64,000 nt of DNA, from assembly GCA_003342815.1 (NCBI GenBank), contig PTEX01000474.1, forward strand, positions 1-64,000, in the 5' to 3' direction. The notes under the pieces are model-generated. The model had not been told where the DNA came from. It searched no databases and was given only the letters and a program-made list of their open reading frames with translations. This document shows, in pieces, positions 53,201-64,000 of the stretch (the stretch's first letter is position 1; each line of letters begins with the position of its first letter). The position numbers and the translations under genes are program-made. Source of the stretch: Eudromia elegans. Lineage: Eukaryota; Chordata; Aves; Tinamiformes; Tinamidae.

Positions 53201-56200
53201 CAAACGATACTGTCAGTTGTCCAAACTCCTTGCTTAGTTAAATCATCTTTCCTTCTGCTGTGGTCAGTTTAATTGTCAAATCTTTAAGAGAAAGAAAGGC
53301 TGGTTTGTAAAAACCTGTAGTTTTTTTGTTATGTTTTCCCCAGATACTGGCTTAAAATTAATGACTGCTGATGTTGTTATTGCCGAGCAGATGCTGGAAT
53401 TGTTGTAAATCTCTTGGAAACTATAAGAGGGCCTTGTTTTACCCCTGTAAGAGAGGAAGAAAAGTTTGTTCGTATGCTGTAAAAAGCTCTAGTTGAATGG
53501 CACTATTCAGGGAAAACTCACAATATGTTAGAGCAAAAGAGGTAAAGGAATCCAGGGTTTGGTCCCCGCAGTGACAGCAGCAGCGCAGCTGAATACTGCA
53601 ACATTCTTCACATGGCTCAGGATTCCAGGAGGATTTCATGCACGTGCTAAAGATAGTGTAGCCCCTGTCGTGTAGGATGCAAAAATGAGCTCTCTGAAGT
53701 TTAGGTCAGTTCTGCAAGTAGAAACTTACGTCAGGGGTGTTTTAAATGCGTGAACTGGGAGGTGACTGAACGCTGGTGGGGAGTGGAGTAGCACATCTGC
53801 CAGTGCTATTTAATAAGGTGGCAGAATCAAGATCTTGCTCTTCTCTCAGCCTTTCTGGAAATAAATTGACTGTAATAAGACTAATTTTGTTCTGTTAGTT
53901 TAATTTCTGTTGGTTTCAATGTACAGTTTATTTAAGCAATCCAGTAAACGTATATAGCTACTTTTATATACTCAGAGTAACTGATCTGAGCCATATGTAG
54001 TGCTGTTCATCTCAAAGTGCCTCAGTGTTTGGTGAACTTTATTCATCCCTTGATTTCTCTTTAACTTTAGAGGCTGAAGGTTCAGGTTCTGCGTGGATTG
54101 CCTTGGAAGTGGGACCAGGTGTGTTGTGCAGCCTGCGCTAAGGCAAAATGGGAGGGGAGCCTCCGTGTCAGCTCCCACCGTGCTCATCAAGCCTTGTATT
54201 TAGATTCTTCCTTTACCACTGGAAGTCTGCTCCAGATGATCGCTCCTCTGCGGGCTAGAAATCCAAATAAAAACATATCTTGGCCAGCTGCCTTTGTGTC
54301 GGTGCTGTCTGTTGGCCAAAACAGCCATGCCTGGTAAGGGCCACCTTGTCGAGGGGGCTGCATGGAGAGAAATCCCGCCTGGAGAGCGCGAGTGCTCCAG
54401 CACCTTCTGCGCTGCTCGGGAAGGGTGGGACCTGCAGGGGTTCGATACGGCGAAGGCCAAAGTGCTTTTCAAAGACAGGTCCTAATGCTCCGCATCACCG
54501 TGAGCAAAGTCCTGCTGGTTCTCAGCGGGGTTGCTGGTGGCAGGTAGTCTGCAACATCCAGATCCGCATCTGGTCAATTTTGACCTGGTAGATGATGCAG
54601 ACATTCTGTCTTGAGCAGGGCCTGTGCGCACAGAATCTGTATTTTGAAGACCAAAATCAACAGCTGAGGAAGGAGGAATTACTGAATTCTCATTTTCATT
54701 GCCTAACAGAACACTCTTTAACAGTAAGAGCATTTGCTTTGGAAAGAAATAGGCACTGTGATCTTTTTCCAAATTGGTACTCTGTATTAAAATGGTTTTC
54801 TTGCTAATTCATTGTCTTGAATTCAGAAGTTATTAGTGGCTGGCAGGAAAGTTAGGGGACGTATTATTTATCTGTGTGTCTTGCTTAATTGGTCAAACTG
54901 CAATTTTTTTGTCCCAACTGTAACCATTGGAAAAGGTACTTCAATTTTTATTCAAGTTTTCTAAACGTGATGTTGCTCCCTGCTTCTTTCCTAGCAAAAA
55001 CAAATGAAATGGGTATCAGCATCCTGGAACTTCATAATTTATTCCCTGATTCTAAACTTCTGCTTAACTTGAATCAAAACATTCAACCAAACCACGTGGT
55101 GGCCCCTCTCAGTGCAACCAAGCAAACGTCCTCTAGGAAAGCAGGAGAGCAAAAATCCTCTAGGAAAGGAAATAAGCCTGTATGGAAGCATGAAGGCTAT
55201 TACTCACAAATCCAAAACACTGGAGTTATTTGAAAGTAGTGATGGAATCGAGGGACTAAAAAATGAGGGTTAGTCTCATTTGGGGCTAAGATCGAAGTTA
55301 GTCACGCCGGAGCTGCCAAAAGCAGTTTGCTCTTTCCTTGTATGTGAGTTTTGTCATTTTTTTTCCATTTTTGATTTTTTTTTCCTCCTTAATACCCCAC
55401 TGTGGGCAGTCCAAGCTGCTTTCGAACTGAGATGCTCTGCTGGGATTCAATTCTCTGCAGGAATTTATCTGAGCAATCCAGACAACGCGCAACCAACATG
55501 CAGAAGTGCTGAATCTCCGAGCAGAGTCTGCTAAAAGCATCGTGAGAGCTGCCTGGTTCCTAAGATACTTGCTGACCTATTTGCTTGATTCTTCAGCAGG
55601 AAACCTATTGTTTAATTTGTAGAATTGAGTCATAGAAACTATTTCCGGTCTGAATGAAAACAGTGTCCTTGATTTTTTTTCCCCAATTATTGCACAGAAT
55701 TTTATTTTTAAAAGAATTTACTAAATGAGAATTTTGCTGACACACCGCCAGACTTGCTTTTTTTTCCCTTAATGTATTTAAAATTGTTAGCTCTGAGTGT
55801 CCAATTCTCATCTTCTCCAAAGAAAAAGACCTCAAAAGCCCTGGGAGTTATTGCATTTCCATCTTATGAAAGACAGTTGGAAAGATAACTGTGTGGGAAG
55901 TGATACACTGTAGGGAACAGTCATGCCCTGGCAGTGGGGACGGACCAGATGACCTAATTTGTCTTTTCCATTAGAGCAGTCCCTGAGTCCGTAGTTAGTC
56001 ATGCAAGCACATGACTGACAGCAAGGATTAAAAAAACATATATGAGGAACTTATCTCCGGCCGTGACAAACGATGCCTGCTGCCCTCGAGTCCGTCGCTG
56101 TGCAAACACTGATTAATTGGACACCGCACAGTTTTCTGCGCCCGTGTTGGTCTGGCAGATGAAGCCTTTAAGGCTGACCTGCCATCTGCTCCGCCGGCAG

Positions 56201-59200
56201 CTCGGAATTGCTTTCTCAGCTGCGCGAGGCGTCTGCCTGATGCGGCTGATAGGTGAATGCGGAAAGACACGGCTTAAAGGAGCAGTTTCAGGGATAATCT
56301 AGTCGACGCTCTGTTTTACCAGTATCCCCCAAACTGACCTGCAAAATGCAGCTCTGCACTGACAGCTGCTACTTCATTACACCCTGTCTACAGGGCTAGC
56401 TGTGCAGGCTCGGGCCGAGGCGTGAAACCTCTACCTGCATAGCTGGTTAAGCTCTGTTATGGCTCCTTGTTGCCACTGTTTACTGCAGCCAGATCATGGC
56501 TGATTTATGATCTAAAGACTTTTTTTTTGCTTGCTTTTTCATTGTTTTTGGCAACAAAAATAATCCCTAACCCTCTGCCAAGTTTTCCTTTCCTGTCGCT
56601 CTGCCTTTCTTGTTGACTGACTGCCTTCCCTCAGCCAGATAGCCTGTCATCTTGCTACGTTACATCTCATTTGATACTTTCAGATGTTCAAATAAAAGAG
56701 ACAAGATCATTAGGCAAGCCTTTGAAATGCATCCTGTTAATATATCCTCAAACTGCAGAGTTGGTACCTGAAATTCTATTCTCGCCTTATGGATCCCACT
56801 TCTATCACTGCCTGTTAATAAAATTAATAGAAGAGCTATAAAGTCAACTCCCAAAGTCTAAAAAGATCTTGAATTTGGCATGAAGGTAAGCATGGGCTGC
56901 ACCTACACAGACTTGCATCTCCACAAAGAGGTGTGAGGGGGTCCAAGATGAATTACTTCTAAACCGCAGAATGTTGTCACCAATAAAAGAACATTGTTGT
57001 CTTGGTGCAAAACTATGCAATAACATCTGAAAGTGGATATCTGCCCTTGAGATTTCTCACGACTCTGAGTCACAAACACTACACAGGCACTGATCTAGCC
57101 AACTTAGGAGGAAATTTATCCGTAAGATAAATCTGGCAAGATCTGGTATAAGTTTTATTTCCTTTTCTGTTACCTGAAGCATAATGCTCCTCCATGGAGC
57201 TTTATAACACACTTTCTGTTGAAATCCAAGGTCTGGGTAATACCCAGTGTGGCTTCTTTCTTTTTTTATTTATTTTTTAATAGTTGTAGCTTTTAAGTCC
57301 TTTTCTGTAGACATTGTTGTAACAGGACAAAAACCTGCCAACACATGTGCAGGAGATTGGGCTCGACGACCATCCCGGGGTGCTCCTTGGGAGTCACCTC
57401 CTTTCTCCTCTTGTGGCCAACGGAAAAGGTCTCTCCAAACCACCACTAGCAAGATGCAGACACAGATAAGACATAGCTAAGTCCCTTGCCCCGAAAGCTC
57501 CAAAGTGAAGAAACTAAATTAAAAAGAACATATACAGGTTATAAAGCCTTACTGGTTAACAAGAGAAGTACTCTAATGATGAAGAGTTGAACTGTAGAAA
57601 TAAGGAATGTCTGTGGCTACTGAGGCCCCTTTGTGGAAGAAATGACCAAAACTTAAAATCCTACATTTAACAGCATATTTCCTGTCTGTTGCTACTTGCT
57701 TTTTTCCCTTTGACTTGTGAGTTTTTTCCATGTTTTCCTTTTCCAAATGGAAAATGTTGTTCTTCGGGAACTTGCCTCAGAGACCTAATTCACTGAGACA
57801 AAAGTTAATAGTAGCCATAATTCAACATATTTTTGTTTTCTTTTTTGTCAGCCAGTTTTCACATTCACTTGTATCCACCCGTTCTCAAAACTCTTTCCTG
57901 CTATTGGTAATTTAATTGTTTTCTTTTTCAAGAAAAGACCTTCAGATCCTAAGCATCGTTTTTTGGGAATGTTCCCCACAGAGATGCATCAGCCTGAACC
58001 TCACAAATTAGAGCACCCCGAAGGCTGCTCTGATTTACACCTGCTGCCAGGGGTGTCTGAGGGCCATGTCATTAGGTGGGAATTACTATGAGACACAGCT
58101 CCAGCGACAGCCTGGCCTGCCTGACTGCTTTCCCTGCTGCCAACCGGCCTGAGGCCACAGGTGTGAGGTCAATTCAAAGCAACCTCAATCCTCGCTGCTG
58201 CTGCAAGGGAAGCTCTGCCTGCCCCAGGCCAGCTTTAAGCAGCCGGAGCTCAGTACTAACCACAGAGACCTGCCAGCGCTCAGTTATCCTCTCCCTGATG
58301 CACACAGGTTGGTTCTGGAGCAAAGGAGACGTGTGGGAGGAGAGAAGAAGAGCAAGGCCCCTTGCTGGGGCAGTGCAAATTAGCCTGGACTCATGTGGCC
58401 ATGTAATGATGAAGTGAGGACAAGAACTTTTGAACAGCTCTGTCTGCCAGATTTAAGCCTTAATGGTATGGTTTGCACTGTCTAGGACTGCTCTTGTGAT
58501 TTTTACGGTGATTTAAACTAAATGATAATGGATTCACTCCAAGGAGGGATGTACAGTAAAAACATCTCTGTAGGAGTAATTTCTAGTAAGGAAAGTTCCT
58601 AAGATTCAAAAGTAAGCTGCACATAAAGAAAGATTGTATCTATAAGATGAAAATAATGCTTTTTACCAAGTAAGCACTCTGTCTTGGAATCCTCAGCAGG
58701 ATCCTAAGTGACACTGAAACCATACGGTGCCGTAGGAGAACAGAGGCACAGTAAGCAAACAATTCTCTTCTCACATATTTTATACAATCCACATTCCTCC
58801 TTACATTCATGGCTGGGTTTAGGGTTAAAACATATTTTTAAATTCCAAAAGACAAACCTCGTTTTCAGCTTCCCATGCCTCACTGTGTGGGAGGCTGTAG
58901 TGTCCTAGAATGAAATGTCCTGGTACTGATACCGTAATCAAAGAAACAGGACAATATGGGATTAATACAACAAACAAGCCTATCTGATAGTTATTCTACT
59001 GAAAATTGCCTCTTTAAGGACGTTAGCTGTCTAAAATGAAATAGGGCAAGACTCCACTAGCTTCACCTGGGAAGCCAAGAGCATGTGGAATCCTCACCCT
59101 GAAACTGTAACCTCAAAGACGCAGCACGTTTGTAGGAAGGAGGAGGCTGAGGAAAATACTGAGTAATGTGCCAGCTGGTTTCAGTCGTGCTGATGGATAT

Positions 59201-59213
59201 AGAATGATTTGCA
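50281..59213. other. Intergenic downstream of YWHAQ, no gene recognised
   Basis: Only short chance frames. In mammals ADAM17 follows YWHAQ in the same direction, but no ADAM17 exon was recognised here. GC-richer patches at about 54340-54560 and 58080-58380 have open frames without recognised motifs. A 13-bp direct repeat (tcctctaggaaag) occurs near 55130 and 55160. Confidence 0.6.
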
Positions 59214-59345
59214 TATATGTGTGCGTGTGTGTACATGTATGTGTGTGTGTGTATAAACATACACACACACTTTTTATATATAGTATATATTGATACATTA
59301 TATATTATATATGAAATATGTATGATATATATATACACTATTCTG
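59214..59345. repeat. Compound TG/CA/TA microsatellite with a perfect hairpin
   Basis: TG-rich repeats turn into CA repeats and then TA-rich DNA. A 12-bp perfect stem (59243-59254 with 59259-59270) closes on an AAAC loop, so the strand can fold on itself. Alternating purine-pyrimidine DNA of this kind can also adopt Z-form. Confidence 0.92.
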
Positions 59346-60286
59346 TGTGTGTCTGTCTCTCTATGCATGTTTGTAGATATATTTTAATGAGACGTGACCA
59401 AGTCTGCTTGCAAAAGACTGACTCATTTCATTTGGGAAACCAGTTGTCATCAAATGGTAACAGCTTTGGGTTCCTAAGGACCTCGGCTGTCGGTGCGCCA
59501 GGAACCACACATCATCAGCTCTGTGCTCAATCCCCTTGGCCATCCGAGCCACTGCATAACCCAGATTTTTGTTCTCAAATTGAGAAATGAAAATGTTGTT
59601 AAAGTTTGCACTTCACACCAAATGCATTACTTGGTTCTGGTGTCTTAGAATATTTAAACATTAAATATTATTCTGGTGTCATGCATATTTAAAGTGCCAT
59701 TTACACAGTAATTACTTCTCATGTTGTCGCGAAGAAAAAATCAGAAATAAAAAAAAAATCTTAAAGACAGAGATAAACTTCTATTTCTCTATGTTGTTGT
59801 TGACTTATGTAAGATGGTCAGTTAAATACTGATGCTTTAAATAAAATCAGCTTTCCAAATCCTCAGATGAACACCATTAAGGCATTATAGGAAATAGTAG
59901 AGACTTGTACAGTAATAACAGCAATGCAAAAGTTTGATAAACTCTTAAAACATAAGCATAATAAACTGCTAAGGTTTACCTGCTATCGCACAGGCAAATT
60001 CTTTGTATTAAATAAAATGAGTAACATTTAGAGAATTTACAAAAATGCCTCTAGAAACTAACCTTTCTCTTTCCTACGACATATAAATGATGTTTATGTA
60101 CAGACTGTACCCATGAGTTTATTTTTTACATTTTATGATTATACCACTCCATAGTTTACAGATCCCTTGTATTGTTCTTTGGCTTGGTGTTGTACTCACA
60201 CTGTTCCAGCATCAGACGGGTAACGTTATCAGCTCCTAGTGCTGCAAGGATTCAGAAGTAAGTAGCCCGGATTCACTAATGCTCCA
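59346..60286. other. Intergenic, no gene recognised
   Basis: AT-rich with short chance frames only. Confidence 0.6.
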
Positions 60287-60395
60287 GAATCATAAAATCA
60301 TCATGGTCGGAAAGGGGCTCTGAAAGTCACCTGGTTTGAACCTCCCCTTAGAGCAGGTCCAAATTCAAAGTTACAGGTTGCCCTGGGCTTTGTCT
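60287..60395 (-). mobile_element. Old CR1-like 3' tail fragment
   Basis: Starts ccagaatcataaaatcatca, then tggtcggaaaggggctctga and ttgaacctcccctta, a diverged version of the reverse-complement CR1 tail. More decayed and of a different subfamily from the copies at 5.3, 22.3 and 35.4 kb. Confidence 0.65.
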
Positions 60396-63011
60396 TTGAA
60401 ATACACTTGAGGCTAAGCAGTCTTCATACTTTACATAACATTTAAAGCATTTAGACAATCAGTTGTTCTTACTAATCCACTGACAGACACATTAGAACTT
60501 TCCTGTATTAAAACTCAGCTGTTATATTTATTTTGCCTCATATAAACAGTTTTTGATCATAGCTACTTTTATTTTAGACAACCGTACCTTATTTTAGACA
60601 CCTTATTGCAAAGAGATGTTGAGTACCAGTGTATTTGTACAGTCAGTGTGGTTGGTTTTGCTCCTGGTCACTATCACTGTGTTCTGAAGGGTGGCACATT
60701 ACTCAGGTTGTGATTACATGGACACTAATAAAAGCAAATAATCTTTATTCTTAAAGAGAAAAGACCTGGGTGTGTATCAGCTGTGGCAAATGAGAAAGTG
60801 TGTCTGATAACACATACATACATTACACAACATTAAACTAGTTTAGTTTCATTGTAGTCACGTCAGTGATTACAGGGATTTTCAAAGAAAAGGTCTGTGT
60901 CAGCGATGAAAAGTGACCTTCTTTTTAATTTCAGTATAACCACCCTGAGAAAAGCAGCAACATTTGCTTACATTTAGCTCCAAAATGTTCCTCAACAAGC
61001 GACACAAAAGACCTCTCTTTTGGACCAAAGAGATGGTTTAACTTTTACAGGACAAAATCAGCTGATCTTACTAATTCCTGCTGTGAAATGACCACTACAG
61101 CAAGGCCTTGTTTGCTCCAGGTGCAGCCGGAAGACTCTGTCTCTCTGTCCTTTCGGTCCCCAGTCCTGCTGGAGATGCCCAACCTGGATGACCGTCCTCA
61201 TAAGGGTGGTGGGACTTTGTGACCCAGCTGCCGCTGCATCACTCCTATACAAAGGCACGTAAGGGGCCATGGTTCTCCAGCATCATGTTTTCACCAGCAT
61301 CCAAATTTAATGCAGTCACTAATCCCTGGGGTGTCCTCCAGGTAATGAGTGCAGGCCTTGGTTCTGCAAAATTATTTTCACTTTTTCCTCTCCTGTTACT
61401 GTACTTGTGAAGAGCGCAAGTAAATGCTAGGGAAAAAAATGAGGCAAATATACAGTGTATGTACCTAAGACTCCAGTATAGTTTAATCACAAGTACAGAT
61501 AGGGACAAATCATACTCAGCAGCAAAACTGGTCAAACAGGCTTAGATTTTGTGAAACTCAAAGGGAAAGGCAAAGGAGAAGGAAGTACCACGGTGACAAC
61601 AGCAAGATCAAAAGCTCTGTAGACGTTACAGAGTTTGATCTTTTTTTTTTTTTTTTTTTTTCCTGAAACTGTTTTTCCTTATTGACCTCCTCCTCATCTC
61701 TCATGGTCTTTCATCACATCCTGGTCCCACAGGGTCCCGGTCCCTGCCGCCCCAGGGAGAGCAGGAACAGTTACCCAATGCTGCTTTCAGGGTAAATTTG
61801 AATCAGCTGAAGTCAGGTATACAAGCAGCGTAAGATCAGAATCAGGCTTTCGGAGTCTCTGAGATATGAAATGTCTCCTTTGAACTGCATTCTTGATGAT
61901 ATTTGTCACACATTTCCTCAGCAACTTCAAAAGAGGGCGACTCCTTTGATTGCAGTGCTGTTTACCTACTATCTTGACTACCCGCCGTTTGCTCAGAGCA
62001 GACATTCACTCAGACATTACTTTTATTATTTTTCCCCTCAAGTGCAAAATACTTTCACTTACAAAGAGCTGTATGAACATCCCTGGCTAAATATAAAGCA
62101 ATGTTCTCTCTGAGATCAAAAAACTTTAAAGAGTGATAATAGGGTATGAGTTCCCGTCCTAGATTTGCAGCTAGCTCTGTGCTTGAGCTCTCTGCTTTAG
62201 GGATCTTAAAAACTTCCTGCTGCTGGTTCCCCACCACTACCAGGCCACAGCCACACGTGACAAATAAGAGCTCTAGGTATTCACCTAACTTTTTGTAAAG
62301 GAAACAGTCTCTTTACTGCAAAGATAATCACATACAAACTGGTTCTAGCTCTGTGCTCATTTTTAGGTTGTTTCCCAGTTGTTTGAGACTGGTGCTTTAG
62401 GTGAGCAGGTTTACAGTAATTGTGAATATATGACACTTGGCATACTTAATATATATTTTTATCTGCAAGTGACTTAGCCAAAGGTCTCCTAATTTTTGCA
62501 GAGATGCCTGAACAGAATAACTATTTTGGATAGCTGCTTCCTGATTTTGGCCCATGAGCCCGTGATACAGGGTCTACATAAGTGTATAGAAAAGTGTCCC
62601 CAACACTCTTTCCACTTACAAGTTTGACAACAGAGTTTGCTAAGTTGACCACACTCCAGCGGTTCGACATATTTGGAAACTACTAATGTAGTTTGACACT
62701 TGTGGTTATACAATCACTGTAAACTTCTCCCAAATGCCCTACGATGGCACAGCCTAAGATACAGTTCAGCAAATAAGCTAGCTTAGTGCCACATTTGCTG
62801 GCTCAGAGAGCAGATCTCTCTAGATTTCGTTACTGTCACTATGCAGATACTGTCACTACCCCTTCCAAGCAGACCTCGAGATGCCCCGCCAGGCCAGGAC
62901 ATGGGTGACAACTCGAGCCCAGCAACGTGCCTTCGAGCAGCACTGTTCAGACACAGAAGTTTCATTTGGCCACATCCTTCCCTTCCTGCTACATGACCTC
63001 CTGTGTCAGGC
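60396..63011. other. Intergenic, no gene recognised
   Basis: Short chance frames and a T21 tract at 61641-61661. No exon was recognised. Confidence 0.55.
61641..61661. repeat. Poly(T) tract
   Basis: A run of 21 T. It could be the antisense poly(A) of an old insertion, but no body was recognised. Confidence 0.95.
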
Positions 63012-63398
63012 CTAGCTGGTGAGCAAGTCTGAGACAAGTGTAATCACAGCAAACAGGTAAGGGCAAGAAGGGCCACCTCTATGAGTCACATTTTCAGCAT
63101 ATGGAACTGAGAGGCCTGCAGTAGGGACAGAAATGAGGCACCATGAAAAAGAGAGATCAAAGACATACACGAATGTAAAGGCATAAATGTGGTGCTTGAA
63201 ATCCCAACCAACAGGCAGATGGCTCTTGAACTGCAGGGACTTCTTAAGCAGCTCAAGTGCAGCTCTGGTATCAAACCTCTCCAACATGACGAGGAAGGTG
63301 CTGGGCTGGGTGATCTGGATCCCAGCTTTAAGGTACAGGGAGGCAGCCAGAGCACTGCTGGTTGGCCTGAAGGTCACACACAGAGGCCCATTCTGCAC
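63012..63398 (-). other. Unidentified protein-like minus-strand open frame
   Basis: A 128-codon frame whose first two thirds have a protein-like composition, with VTFRPTSSALAASLYLKAGI and then LERFDTRAALELLKKSLQF, which looks like two amphipathic helices. The last third turns hydrophobic and aromatic in a way more like intron sequence, so only about 63180-63390 may be an exon. No donor or acceptor pair is convincing and I do not recognise the family. It may equally be chance. Confidence 0.2.
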
Positions 63399-64000
63399 TG
63401 AGGAACTGGTGTCTCCATTCGGACTGCTCCCACAGAGATCTTTTCCTCTTTGGAAATAGATGGCACATAAAAAGGTGGGTCACATGAAAATTTCCATGTG
63501 GTGTTTGTAGACTCAAGGCATCTGGAAAGAACCGACTTTTGCAAAGAACTGACTTAGAAATAATTCCTCCCCATTTTGCTTACACAGCTCAATCCACACA
63601 TCAGCAGAACCGTTTTGTCCAACAGAGAGGAGCTGCATCCAGATTTCCTGCTTTCCCCCAGCCTGGGGCAAACAAGCTCACTGGTGCAGGGCTGAGAGTT
63701 GGGGTAGTTCTGCCCCCTCTCCTGAAAGCCCCCACGCCGTTACTGAGGATGAGAGTTTTGTCCAGCTCCTGTCCTGCTCTGCTCCCTCCAGCAGGGCTTC
63801 TGAGACGGGAATCAGAGGAATTGAGTGCAGCCCTGCAACTCCTCACTGCACCCAAGGAGAATCCCCGCGTCCTCCCGTTATCCTGGCACAGTGGGACGTT
63901 TTTCCAAGATCACTAATTTTGCAGGAGGCTTTGGACTCTCTACACTCAGTGTGAAGACTGGCTGAGGCATCTGCCTCTTTCCCGGCAAGTTACCCTCTGA
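63399..64000. other. Unresolved end of window
   Basis: Mixed composition with a 125-codon plus-strand frame (63539-63916) lacking any recognised motif. No feature is supported. Confidence 0.45.

Noticed and set aside
59241..59270. Hairpin considered as a microRNA precursor
   Set aside because: The stem is only 12 bp of dinucleotide repeat and lacks the length of a microRNA hairpin.

Overview
The window looks like a stretch of bird chromosome. It contains one complete, intron-rich vertebrate gene, YWHAQ (14-3-3 theta/tau), and several copies of the CR1 non-LTR retrotransposon whose 3' ends carry the 8-bp ATTCTRTG repeat typical of avian CR1. The species cannot be named from the sequence. Nothing bacterial, viral or CRISPR-like was seen.

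Layout. At 1-800 there is a GC-rich patch with seven ambiguous bases. It holds two minus-strand exons that together read as most of a PH domain like that of ARHGAP20, so this is the edge of another gene that continues to the left of the window and probably to higher coordinates. From 0.8 to 29 kb I recognise no gene. This part holds CR1 pieces of several ages (1.9-2.3, 5.3-5.7, 17.9-18.1, 19.4-19.9, 21.4-21.9, 22.3-22.6 and 28.3 kb), short tandem repeats, and a GC-rich block at 10.85-11.75 kb. At 28.8-29.1 kb a small GC-rich segment with an A-rich tail may be an old retrocopy.

YWHAQ occupies about 30.0-50.3 kb on the plus strand. Its promoter is a CpG island (29.39-30.6 kb) with a perfect palindromic CRE, inverted CCAAT boxes, a GC box and G-quadruplex-capable tracts on both strands. 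Exon 1 is non-coding. The ATG lies in exon 2 in a perfect Kozak context. The five coding exons are 294, 124, 164, 96 and 60 nt including the stop, giving 245 residues, the family length for theta. Every intron is GT-AG. Intron 2 is 14 kb and contains a 38-N assembly gap flanked by two almost identical CR1 fragments, which is probably an assembly duplication. The 3' UTR has two AATAAA signals.

From 50.3 to 64 kb I see no confident gene, only an old CR1-like scrap at 60.3 kb, a TG/CA/TA microsatellite with a perfect hairpin at 59.2 kb, and one protein-like but unidentified minus-strand reading frame at 63.0-63.4 kb. I did not find a new biological system. The items most worth checking are the ARHGAP20-like exons, the duplicated CR1 around the gap, and the two unidentified coding-like segments.
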